From the NCBI GenBank assembly GCA_946403845.1, contig CAMJBL010000006.1, positions 26,899 through 90,898 on the forward strand: a stretch of 64,000 nt of DNA, in the 5' to 3' direction. The translations under genes were made by a program, and so were the position numbers. Position 1 is the first letter of the stretch. Each line of letters starts with the position of its first letter. Origin of the DNA: an uncultured Prevotella sp. (GTDB taxonomy: Bacteria; Bacteroidota; Bacteroidia; Bacteroidales; Bacteroidaceae). Positions 26,865 through 35,400 of this stretch are shown here, one piece after another. The notes under the pieces were generated by a model. That model searched no databases. It worked only from the letters and a program-made list of their open reading frames with translations, and had not been told where the DNA came from.

Positions 26865-29045
26865 ATGAACAGACTTAGACTCTACATCACATTTCTACTC
26901 TCTGTCATGCTTCTGTATAGCAAGGCACAGATCACCCCTATCAGTCAAATGGAACAGTTGAACCGAGGCGTCGTGGCGCTCCCCGTAAGCAAGGGTAACT
27001 TTGTGAGCTGGCGATTCCTCGGTACCGACAATCCCAATACCCGTTTCGACCTCGTTTGCAACGGCACAACCATCGCCACCGACCTGAAAGAGAGCAACTT
27101 TACCGATGCCAATGGCGACAGCAATGCCGAATATCAGGTCGTCGCCAAGGTCAATGGCGAGGCTGTCAGCACCTCTGACGCTGTAAAGCCTTGGGGCAAC
27201 ATCTACAAGAAACTGAAGCTCGACCGTCCGGCCAAGGGCGCACAGGGCGGCACCTATACCCCCAACGACTGTTCCGTGGGCGATGTCGACGGCGACGGGG
27301 AATACGAGATCTTTGTGAAGTGGGACCCAAGCAACTCACAGGACAATTCCAATGGCGGCAAGACCGATAATGTCTTTATCGATTGCTACAAACTCGACGG
27401 CACCAAACTCTGGCGCATCGACTTAGGCGTGAATATCCGTGCCGGCGCCCACTATACCCAGTTCCAAGTGTACGACTACGACGGCGACGGCAAGGCCGAG
27501 CTGATGTGCAAGACCGCCCCTGGCTCCAAAGACGGCGTTGGCAACTATGTCAACCAGGCTGCCACCGCTGATAAGATCAAAGCCGCCAACAACACCAAGG
27601 ACTGGCGCAGCAGCGCCGGACGCATCAATGGCGGACACGAGTACCTCACCGTCTTCAAAGGCGAGACGGGCGAAGCCATCCACACCATCGCCTACTACCC
27701 CACCCGTAATGCCAAGGTTGAGTTGAGCGAGGCTGCAGGCACCTACAACTGGGATGACCGCGACGGCAAGAGCGACAAGGGCGACTACGGCAACCGCGGA
27801 GAGCGCTATCTCGCTGCTACCGCCTATCTCGACGGTCCTGACCACAACCCCAGCGGTATTTTCTGCCGAGGCTACTACACCTACGCCCATATCTGGGCTG
27901 TCGACTTCGACGGACAGCAGCTGAAGACCCGCTGGCTGCACAGCTCCGACGCAAGGACCACCTATAAGCTGAGGGATGCCGACGGCAATTCGAGAACTTA
28001 CAAAGGCAACACGTGTTACTCCGGCTTGAAGCGCTACACGATGTATGCCAACGGCAACCATAACATGTCGATTGCCGATGTCGACGGTGACGGCAAAGAC
28101 GAGATTATCTGGGGCTCTGCCGCCCTCGACGACGACGGCAAGATGCTCTATAGCGTCGGCTTCGGTCATGGCGACGCCATCCATCTGGCCGACCTCGACC
28201 CCGACCGTCCAGGACTGGAGCTCTTCGACGTGCATGAGGAAGGTGGCGACTATGTCTGGGACATCCACGATGCCGCCACAGGCGAGATCCTCTGGAAGGG
28301 CGGACAGAAAGGACAAGACAACGGACGAGGCATGGCAGCCGACATTGTGGCGTCCAACCGCGGTTACGAGTTCTGGTCCTCCTACGGCGGTATGGTCAGC
28401 ACCGAAAGGAATCAGAATCCCTTCAGCGCACAGACCGGCAAGCAGGTCATCAGCCAGAGAGGCTCGATGAACTTCCGCATCTACTGGGATGGCGACCTGC
28501 AGGACGAGCTGTTCGACGGCTCCTTCAACAAGGACACCAATCAGGCCAATCCCACCATCACGAAATGGGATGGCAAGAGTTTTTCTCAGCTCGTAGCCAA
28601 TTTCAATACCGCCAGCTATCAGTACGGCCAGTCGTGTAACAATACCAAGGCCACGCCCTGTCTGCAGGCCGACATCTTAGGCGACTGGCGCGAGGAACTC
28701 CTGTTGTGGAACTACAAAGACCCGTCGGAGCTGATGATCTACACCACCAGCACGCCGACCACCTACCGTGTGCCGACCCTGATGCACGACCACACCTATC
28801 GCATGGGTATCTGCTGGCAGAACACCGCCTACAACCAGCCGCCACACCTGGGCTACTACCTGCCCGACTATATCGACGGTAAGTTGACAGGCATCGAACA
28901 GATCCTGAGCGACACGCAGACTGGAAAGACCCTCATCTTCGACCTCTCAGGCCGCCAGCTGCCCGTATCCGACGCAAACACCCTCCCGAAGGGTATCTAT
29001 ATCATCAAACAAGGAACCAAAGTTATCAAATTCAACAAGCAATGA
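26865..29045 (+). CDS. PL11 rhamnogalacturonan lyase with secretion tail
   Basis: A 726-aa secreted lyase of polysaccharide lyase family 11, acting on the rhamnogalacturonan I backbone outside the cell. The ATG at 26865 gives a signal peptide (MNRLRLYITFLLSVMLLYSKA). The catalytic domain covers about residues 25-660: QLNRGVVALPVSKGNFVSWR, DVDGDGEYEIFVKWDPSNSQDN, YDYDGDGKAELMCKTAPG, NHNMSIADVDGDGKDEIIWG, and GDWREELLLWNYKDPSELMIY. The Asp-rich repeats are the Ca-binding loops of the family's beta-propeller. The C-terminus (IFDLSGRQLPVSDANTLPKGIYII...) is a T9SS-like sorting tail, absent from the third PL11 copy at 53.4 kb. The stop overlaps the next start as ATGA, so the two genes are co-translated. 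Confidence 0.95.
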   Translation: MNRLRLYITFLLSVMLLYSKAQITPISQMEQLNRGVVALPVSKGNFVSWRFLGTDNPNTRFDLVCNGTTIATDLKESNFTDANGDSNAEYQVVAKVNGEAVSTSDAVKPWGNIYKKLKLDRPAKGAQGGTYTPNDCSVGDVDGDGEYEIFVKWDPSNSQDNSNGGKTDNVFIDCYKLDGTKLWRIDLGVNIRAGAHYTQFQVYDYDGDGKAELMCKTAPGSKDGVGNYVNQAATADKIKAANNTKDWRSSAGRINGGHEYLTVFKGETGEAIHTIAYYPTRNAKVELSEAAGTYNWDDRDGKSDKGDYGNRGERYLAATAYLDGPDHNPSGIFCRGYYTYAHIWAVDFDGQQLKTRWLHSSDARTTYKLRDADGNSRTYKGNTCYSGLKRYTMYANGNHNMSIADVDGDGKDEIIWGSAALDDDGKMLYSVGFGHGDAIHLADLDPDRPGLELFDVHEEGGDYVWDIHDAATGEILWKGGQKGQDNGRGMAADIVASNRGYEFWSSYGGMVSTERNQNPFSAQTGKQVISQRGSMNFRIYWDGDLQDELFDGSFNKDTNQANPTITKWDGKSFSQLVANFNTASYQYGQSCNNTKATPCLQADILGDWREELLLWNYKDPSELMIYTTSTPTTYRVPTLMHDHTYRMGICWQNTAYNQPPHLGYYLPDYIDGKLTGIEQILSDTQTGKTLIFDLSGRQLPVSDANTLPKGIYIIKQGTKVIKFNKQ

Positions 29046-29686
29046 AGAAACTAGTTTTATCAGCTACCGTACTACTCATGGCTGCCCTTAAGGTGGCCGC
29101 CCAGGAAGTGACCCCGAAACTGACGGCCTTCCCCGAGTTCCGTCCTGCCACCGTCTATCTGGCAGATGGTAAGAAAATGGAAATTCCCTTGGCAAACATC
29201 TTCCTGAAGAACAGCTCGCTGCTCTATCTCAGCGGGGAGGTGACGAAAGAAGCCAACACCAAGAATCTCCTGCGTGTCGACTTCAAGGACCGTTCCTACA
29301 TCCGCATCGACTCGGTATTGGCCTATGAGGTGGATACCGTCAGGTCAAATGCCCTCTACTGTGCCAAGGTACTCGACCTCAAGGCTTACCAGCAAATGTT
29401 GAAGAACAATTCCAACATTACCAACCTCGACCTCAACAGCCTCATGTCGATGGACATGTTCCAGTACACTACCATCGACCTTCAGGACGCCCAGGACATC
29501 CATTTCCCCGTGATACCGCTCTATTATTACCGGATTAACGGCAAGTTCGTCCTCGTCCACGAACGTCACCTCAAACGATTCTTCGACAAGGAGGATCGCC
29601 GGCGGATGGAATCAGTAATGAACCTCCAAGGTTTCAGCTGGACTGACGAAAAATCCTTACTAAAAATCTTGGAGGTTATACAATAG
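29042..29686 (+). CDS. Small secreted protein coupled to PL11 lyase, function unknown
   Basis: A 214-aa protein with a signal peptide (MKKLVLSATVLLMAALKVAA). The body is alpha/beta without recognisable catalytic motifs. Notable stretches are RPATVYLADGKKMEIPLANIFLKNS (N-terminal) and YYRINGKFVLVHERHLKRFF near the C-terminus. Its start overlaps the stop of the upstream PL11 lyase by ATGA, so it is translated with the enzyme and may help its export, folding or surface retention. I do not recognise the family. It ends 28 bases from the convergent lipoprotein gene, with no hairpin between them. Confidence 0.75.
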   Translation: MKKLVLSATVLLMAALKVAAQEVTPKLTAFPEFRPATVYLADGKKMEIPLANIFLKNSSLLYLSGEVTKEANTKNLLRVDFKDRSYIRIDSVLAYEVDTVRSNALYCAKVLDLKAYQQMLKNNSNITNLDLNSLMSMDMFQYTTIDLQDAQDIHFPVIPLYYYRINGKFVLVHERHLKRFFDKEDRRRMESVMNLQGFSWTDEKSLLKILEVIQ

Positions 29687-29714
29687 CTCTTTATGAGACA
29701 AGACAAAGGAACGT

Positions 29715-31298
29715 TTACGGACAGACCGCACGGATGGTGAGGCCGGCATACCGGTTTTCCCACGTCTTATAGGCCGTCCCCCAGAACGATTGGATGGAAT
29801 AACAGGTGGCACGCTGATTGGCGCCGGAAACCATGTCTGTTGTCCAACAGTATATTTCGTCCATGACTTCAGTAGACCCTGTGTGCGGGAAATAGATGCA
29901 GTTGCCGTTAGGGCCCATCGCCCTCATCACGGTCTTGCCATTCAGCGTCACATTTTCAAACGTGCAGTTATCCACAAGCTCCTGAAACTCTTCAGGCGTG
30001 GGTATGTGCCAGTCGCCACCCATGAATTCGTGGGCTGCGTCGTCCTCAAGGTCAAGCCTGGTCTTTCCATCCACCTCGCCCCATCTGCTGTCAGTCACAT
30101 ATTTCGAGAACTTGCTGAAATCTCTATTGCCTTCGTATACTTCCTTGCAGAACTTATAGTTTTCCCAGTCATAACGTGTCTGCTTGGGTGCCACTTCACC
30201 CCACGCATAGAAATAGCCGTATTCGGTCTCTGTACGTGCTCCTAAGTTGGCCGATGCCCAGCGCACAGACAGTCCCAGGTCCACAGCCTTGATGTCGCTG
30301 GCCTTGGGCAGGGGCGATAATTCAAATAAAGCCAGCGCCAGGAAGTGGGAGGCATAGTCGATTGAATCCTGCAGTTCCCTATTCACCTTATTGATGACGC
30401 CTAAATAGCTATTGTTCTTCAGTCCGTCGTTCTCAACGGCATACGCCCTCATGGCGACAGCACGCTGGTAATTGCGGTCGAGCGTCTGATAGCTTTCTGC
30501 GCTGTATTCTGCGGAATTAACAGTGCTCAGCAGCCTTTGGGCTTCGGCAATATTGCGGTCGAGGACGTTCAGTTTCAGATACACGGTATCAGGCGCTGCG
30601 CCCCGTTCTTTGACTGGACGGATGGGCAGTCCATCGCTTCTGTCAACCGAATAATAGGTCGTCACATCTATCTGGCTGATGGTGAAGACTTTCAACGCCT
30701 TACTCTTCGCACAGTCCTTACACCACATCTTGGTATCGTTGTCCCAGGTGATCAGCTCGCTGCCCTGCATGCGACCGGTTGACGGGAAGAATACCGAGTT
30801 GCCGTTACGTCCTATCAGCATGAAGCCGAAGACGCCGTTTCTGACGGTGGGCCTCATCCTGCAACATGCTTCGTCGGTCGTATTCGTATCCTCCATGAGT
30901 TTCACTTCCTCAATGGTCGGCAGTCGCCAGCCTTGGCCCAAAATCACCGTTGCGGCATCGTCCTGCGGCTGAAGCAGCCCGTTGTCTTTATAGTAGATAT
31001 AATAGGTGGTCGAGGTCTGCAACTTGTACGTATCCCACGAATAGTCCTCCTTGGGCTCCGTCTCGCCCCAGGCAAAGAAATCGCCCGTGTCCTCGGGTCG
31101 CTTGGCACCTAAGTTCTTCGTGGCAATCATGAAATTGCCCACGCCTAAGTCCACGTAGTCGTCCGTCGTTTCATACTCGGCATACTTAATCGCGGGCTTT
31201 TCAGGCTCCGGTTTCGGTTCCTCATTCACATCCTCATCCTTCTGGCATGACGTCATCATGCACATCATGAGGCTGAGACACATCAAAATTTTCTTCAT
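29715..31298 (-). CDS. Surface lipoprotein with two FISUMP-like domains
   Basis: A 527-aa lipoprotein (signal ending MMTSC, Cys18). Two homologous domains of about 190 residues flank a helical linker (about 240-330, with QRLLSTVNSAEYSAESYQTL). Domain 1 has YVDLGVGNFMIATKNLGA, FFAWGETEPKEDYSWDTYK and GWRLPTIEEVKLM. Domain 2 has AVDLGLSVRWASANLGA, YFYAWGEVAPK, GDWHIPTPEEFQELV and GPNGNCIYFPHTG. This pattern is known from Fibrobacter and Bacteroidota surface proteins of unknown function. It lies 33 bases downstream of the BACON lipoprotein gene with no promoter between, so the two form an operon. Confidence 0.8.
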   Translation of the reverse strand: MKKILMCLSLMMCMMTSCQKDEDVNEEPKPEPEKPAIKYAEYETTDDYVDLGVGNFMIATKNLGAKRPEDTGDFFAWGETEPKEDYSWDTYKLQTSTTYYIYYKDNGLLQPQDDAATVILGQGWRLPTIEEVKLMEDTNTTDEACCRMRPTVRNGVFGFMLIGRNGNSVFFPSTGRMQGSELITWDNDTKMWCKDCAKSKALKVFTISQIDVTTYYSVDRSDGLPIRPVKERGAAPDTVYLKLNVLDRNIAEAQRLLSTVNSAEYSAESYQTLDRNYQRAVAMRAYAVENDGLKNNSYLGVINKVNRELQDSIDYASHFLALALFELSPLPKASDIKAVDLGLSVRWASANLGARTETEYGYFYAWGEVAPKQTRYDWENYKFCKEVYEGNRDFSKFSKYVTDSRWGEVDGKTRLDLEDDAAHEFMGGDWHIPTPEEFQELVDNCTFENVTLNGKTVMRAMGPNGNCIYFPHTGSTEVMDEIYCWTTDMVSGANQRATCYSIQSFWGTAYKTWENRYAGLTIRAVCP

Positions 31299-31331
31299 TT
31301 TCGTATCAATAGCTTTTAATAATATCTTCCA

Positions 31332-32993
31332 TTACAATTTTTTGGCTTTCATCGCGGCGGCATCGAGCACCCAGACACCGTCGATACACGACACAATCAA
31401 CGCGTCGGCGGCAGGCAGAAAATAGCAGTTCTTCGCCTCTTCATTGCCGATAAACCTGTGGTGCGTGCCGAAAATGCCACGACCATCCGTCATATCGTAG
31501 AGCTCCAGACAGCCGTCAAGCGAGCATACCTGATAGACGTAATCGCGCTCAGGCACATTCCAGTCCCACGCACATTTCGAATCGCGGGCCTCCTCTTCCA
31601 GCACCTCCGAATACGACAGAGGCTCCAGCGTAAGCACACACTCGCTGCCCGGGGCCGTGCAGATAAAGGCCTTATTGGCAAAAGGCGACATCACCAAGTC
31701 CATCAGATTACCACCGGCGGTGGGTTTGTTCGACTGGAAACTGGGATGGACATCCACTTCCACCGGCTTCTTGTGCTGCCTGTTCACCCATTCCATAGGG
31801 CTATAGAGGTTCGGATACATGCTGGCATAGATGCGCGAGCCGTCGTAATTCACATACAGGTGTTCAAACTGATGCTCCGCCCAGTCATAGTTGCTCAGCG
31901 TGATCTTGTCGTCGTCGGCGCTGTCGATAAAGCGCCATTCCATGCCCGTGCTACTGGGCGATATGAGTCGCAAAACGCCGAACCCGTCGTTCGTAAACGC
32001 CACCTCGGCAGCACAGTTCTCAGGATACTGGGGATGGGCATACGGCGAGGGCTCTATCTGAACCTTCTTCACGATGCTGCCCTTCTCGGGGTCTACCACG
32101 CAGAAGTATTCCTCGTTGCCCATCACGTAGAGCAGGCCGTTATACGGATTCATGCAGAGGTGGGTCACGGCATAGGGCATTTTCACGCTCTTGATCTCCT
32201 TCATGTCGTCAAGCGACACCTGCACCAGTCTTCTCTTCTCCGTATCCCAGTTGTCGATACCTATCCAGAAGCTCTGCTTGTCGAGTGAGAGCGTCATATA
32301 AGTGATCCACTCATTCTCTTGCGTAATCACATATTTCTTCTGATAGAAAGGAACTGAGACCCCTTTCTTATGCTCCACCCAATCGCTTGCCGACTTGTAA
32401 GCCACCACCAACTGGACATCCATTCCCTGTTTGGAGATTTTCAACGGCACTCGCCAGCGGAGCCCTTCGTCGTCCACCTTCTCTGTCTGCTCGTCAATCC
32501 CATAAAACTCGCTATTCGACCAGACATTCAGCGCGCCTAATGGTCTGTCGAAGACAAACTCCACGGAGTCCCTTTCGCCTTTGATGCCATTTCCCGTAAT
32601 GGCGCGGGTGCTCACCAGTTCAGCAGGTTTCTGGCCTTGTTTGACATACACCGTCAGTTCCTTCTGACCTTCCGAAATCGTGACCGTTGCCTCGCGGTCG
32701 GCAGCCAGAGGGTTTTCCTCCCAGGCCACGCGGAGCGAAGCACCGCCCGTGCCCGATGATGGCGAAACCGTGAGCCAGTCGGCCGACGACGTCGCCGTCC
32801 ATGTAATGGCCAGGTCGGCATAAAAGTAGAGATTCTCGTAGCCCGCGGTATACCCGGCTTTAATGCTGGTTTTCGACAGTTTGAATTCATGAGGTGCCTG
32901 ACTCGGCTTAAACCGCGTCTCTTCCTCCTTGGAGCAACTGGAAAACACCAGCAGTCCCGTCAATACGAATAAAAACAAGCGTACTTTTATCAT
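31332..32993 (-). CDS. BACON-domain lipoprotein with propeller-like C-terminal region
   Basis: A 553-aa lipoprotein (signal MIKVRLFLFVLTGLLVFSSC, Cys20). Residues about 35-125 fit a BACON domain: FKLSKTSIKAGYT, WTATSSADWLTVSPSSGTGG, then ATVTISEGQKELTVYVKQG. BACON domains are usually spacers or glycan/mucin binders on Bacteroidota surface proteins. From about residue 235 the sequence repeats short strand sets (VTHLCMNPYNGLLYVMGNEEYFCVVDPEKGSIV and similar), suggesting a YVTN/quinoprotein-like beta-propeller, ending CIDGVWVLDAAAMKAKKL. First gene of a two-gene unit with the FISUMP-like lipoprotein; a -7 box lies 56 bases upstream. Function unknown. Confidence 0.78.
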   Translation of the reverse strand: MIKVRLFLFVLTGLLVFSSCSKEEETRFKPSQAPHEFKLSKTSIKAGYTAGYENLYFYADLAITWTATSSADWLTVSPSSGTGGASLRVAWEENPLAADREATVTISEGQKELTVYVKQGQKPAELVSTRAITGNGIKGERDSVEFVFDRPLGALNVWSNSEFYGIDEQTEKVDDEGLRWRVPLKISKQGMDVQLVVAYKSASDWVEHKKGVSVPFYQKKYVITQENEWITYMTLSLDKQSFWIGIDNWDTEKRRLVQVSLDDMKEIKSVKMPYAVTHLCMNPYNGLLYVMGNEEYFCVVDPEKGSIVKKVQIEPSPYAHPQYPENCAAEVAFTNDGFGVLRLISPSSTGMEWRFIDSADDDKITLSNYDWAEHQFEHLYVNYDGSRIYASMYPNLYSPMEWVNRQHKKPVEVDVHPSFQSNKPTAGGNLMDLVMSPFANKAFICTAPGSECVLTLEPLSYSEVLEEEARDSKCAWDWNVPERDYVYQVCSLDGCLELYDMTDGRGIFGTHHRFIGNEEAKNCYFLPAADALIVSCIDGVWVLDAAAMKAKKL

Positions 32994-33048
32994 GCTATTA
33001 TCATCTTTTCTATATTATATCCTGACTCTTTTTTTGCAAAATGAGGTG

Positions 33049-33056
33049 CAAAGGTA
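33049..33056 (-). promoter_or_regulatory. Promoter -7 box for the BACON/FISUMP lipoprotein pair
   Basis: TACCTTTG followed by CACC on the minus strand, 56 bases upstream of the ATG at 32993. The -33 element is not evident. Confidence 0.6.
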
Positions 33057-33102
33057 CAAATAATTATCTGAAATCATGCACCATCTTGACATTTTGTTAT
33101 TT

Positions 33103-35391
33103 TTAATCTGCATTTCCGCTGTTTTCACCGCCATTATTGCCGCCGCCTTTGACATCATCATTGCTGATGGAACGCTCGGCTTTCCTGACGCTGGCCTTGA
33201 GTTCGCCGATACGGTAGCTGATGCTGAGGGAGAACGACTGGTTGACGCTCTTCGACCAACTGTCTGCATGGAAGAAGGCATCCTCCGTCGTGGTATTGAA
33301 GGTCTTATATTTCTTCAGGAAGTTTGTGGCAGAGAGTGTCAGGTTAAGACGGTTCTTCAACCACGACTTCTGTATACCCAACTGGTAGTAGTTAAAGCTG
33401 CTGCTTCTGCCCTGCAGGGTAACACGAGGCGTGTAGGCATAGATATTGAATGACAAGCGCCAGTCTTTGGGAAACGTCTGCTGGGCTCCACCATAGACGA
33501 ACAAGTCCCATCCATGATTTTTCAGCGTTCCACCATTGTCCATATCGGTATAACTCAGACGGTTGTTCATGTAAACGCGGGTATTCTTCGTGGCATTCCA
33601 GTTGACGTAGGCAGTCAGGTAGGCTCCTTGAACGTGGCCGATATTCTCATAAGTGGTGTAGAGCACGTCCTTTCCCGTCGGGTTCTTCAGACCAGGAATC
33701 TGCGTGTCGGGTATCATCTTGACAACATTCTCGATGCTGTTGTTGGTGATGCCGTATCGCAGGGCGAGGTTGAGATTGAATTTCGGGGTGAAGTTGCTGT
33801 AACTGAGGTTGAACGAATGGTTTTTCTCGCTGTCGAGATGTGAATTACCCTGATAGATATTGGTGGGCGTGGAGTCGTCGATGTAGGGATTCAGATACCA
33901 GATGCCCGGACGATAGATACGCATGTCATAACCCAGTCGCAGGTTCGACATCTGCGTCAGCTTGTAGCCGATGCTGGCAGAGGGCACAAAGTCATTGAAG
34001 TGTTTCGTAAAGTCGTCGCCACGTCCCAGTTTGTACGCCACATCCTGCAAGGTATGCTCGAAACGCAGGCCCAGACGTCCTGACAGTTTCTTCAGTTTCA
34101 GACCATAACCCAGATAGGCCGCAAAAATGTCGTTGCGATGCTTGTAGTGTGATGAGTGGTCTATGTCGTATTCGTAATCACCGATGTTAAAGGCCGTCTG
34201 TTCGTAACGGTCATCTTCTGATGTGTTATTACGCAGGATATACTTCAAACCGGTCTCCAAGGTGTGGATCTTGGAGAAGGGTGTAGTATAGTCAATCTGG
34301 AAGGTATGCTCCGTGGTATGCTCGTTGCCGTTGTTGTGCTGGTTCTTCAGACGTTGCAGAAAGTCCTCCCAACCGTCGGCGGCCTGCATATCAAGGTAAT
34401 TGGTGTAAGAATCCGTCTTGTCGGGCTCAGCAGATATTTTATACGAGAATGTCAGCAGGCGCTCCTCAACAGAGAAACTGCGCTGATAGTCGATACCACC
34501 GTCGACGTAGCTATAGTTGTTCTTGGAATAGCGGTTGGTGGCATATCTGTAAAGCGGTGTCTGCGTCAGGGGCGAGGTGGCAAGGGTACTGCCGTCGCCA
34601 TCGTTCTTGCTGCCGCCGCCATAGAGGTCGAACGAGGCGGTGAGCAGACGGAGGGTATCAATCTCGTAACTGGCCTCGAAGGAGCCGAATTGCGAGTACC
34701 CGTGTCCTTTGGACGAACTTTCGCTTTCAAGGTCGGATGATGATTCGCTTATATTTCCGATGGTCTTACGACTACTGCCTGAGTAGCTGCGGGGTGAGTC
34801 GTTGTAGCTATAATTATAGCGTCCGCTCAGCATCAGCTTACCGCTTTTAATCGTAGCGTATGTACCGCCGCCTGCACCTCGGTTGCTCACATTGCCGGTA
34901 AAGGTGGCTGTATAGCCCTCTAAGCCCTGTTTATGGGTGATGATGTTCAGAATGCCACCCACACCCTCGGCATCGTACTTCGGACCGGGATTGGTAATCA
35001 CCTCAATCTTCTTGATGCTGGTGGCGGGCATGCTCTTCAGCACTTCCTTGGGATTGTTCGACATCATCTGGTTGGGCTTGTTGTTCACATAGATCTTAAA
35101 CGAACTGGAGCCGTTCACCTGGATATTGTCCTCGCCATCCACCGTTACCATCGGTATCTTACGCAACATCTCAATCACAGAGTTCGACTTCGAATCAGGA
35201 TCACTCTCTATGTCGTAGGTAATCTTGTCGATATCCGACTTCACGAGTGATTTCTGTTTGACAACTTCCACGCCCTGTAACTCCAGCGATTTAAAGATGC
35301 TGTCGGCCCTGAGCGAATCGGCCTTTGTCTGAGCTGAAGATGTGATAACTGATAAACTGAAAACAATCAATAGTAAAACAAGTTTCTTCAT
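33103..35391 (-). CDS. TonB-dependent receptor / outer-membrane beta-barrel family protein
   Basis: A 762-aa outer-membrane protein (signal MKKLVLLLIVFSLSVITSSA). It lacks the N-terminal carboxypeptidase-regulatory domain of SusC proteins. The plug region (about 30-145) reads LQGVEVVKQKSLVKSDIDKI, SNSVIEMLRKIPMVTVDGEDNI, FKIYVNNKPNQMM, KKIEVITNPGPKYDAEGVGGILNI, characteristic of the outer-membrane beta-barrel (OMP_b-brl) receptor group. A barrel follows to about residue 740, then a Gly/Asn-rich tail (GGGNNGGENSG). It is the last gene of the sigma-factor-led minus-strand run, 9 bases after the MG2-type gene. The substrate is unknown; the group is less often tied to glycans than SusC. Confidence 0.88.
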   Translation of the reverse strand: MKKLVLLLIVFSLSVITSSAQTKADSLRADSIFKSLELQGVEVVKQKSLVKSDIDKITYDIESDPDSKSNSVIEMLRKIPMVTVDGEDNIQVNGSSSFKIYVNNKPNQMMSNNPKEVLKSMPATSIKKIEVITNPGPKYDAEGVGGILNIITHKQGLEGYTATFTGNVSNRGAGGGTYATIKSGKLMLSGRYNYSYNDSPRSYSGSSRKTIGNISESSSDLESESSSKGHGYSQFGSFEASYEIDTLRLLTASFDLYGGGSKNDGDGSTLATSPLTQTPLYRYATNRYSKNNYSYVDGGIDYQRSFSVEERLLTFSYKISAEPDKTDSYTNYLDMQAADGWEDFLQRLKNQHNNGNEHTTEHTFQIDYTTPFSKIHTLETGLKYILRNNTSEDDRYEQTAFNIGDYEYDIDHSSHYKHRNDIFAAYLGYGLKLKKLSGRLGLRFEHTLQDVAYKLGRGDDFTKHFNDFVPSASIGYKLTQMSNLRLGYDMRIYRPGIWYLNPYIDDSTPTNIYQGNSHLDSEKNHSFNLSYSNFTPKFNLNLALRYGITNNSIENVVKMIPDTQIPGLKNPTGKDVLYTTYENIGHVQGAYLTAYVNWNATKNTRVYMNNRLSYTDMDNGGTLKNHGWDLFVYGGAQQTFPKDWRLSFNIYAYTPRVTLQGRSSSFNYYQLGIQKSWLKNRLNLTLSATNFLKKYKTFNTTTEDAFFHADSWSKSVNQSFSLSISYRIGELKASVRKAERSISNDDVKGGGNNGGENSGNAD

Positions 35392-35400
35392 AAGTTTTAT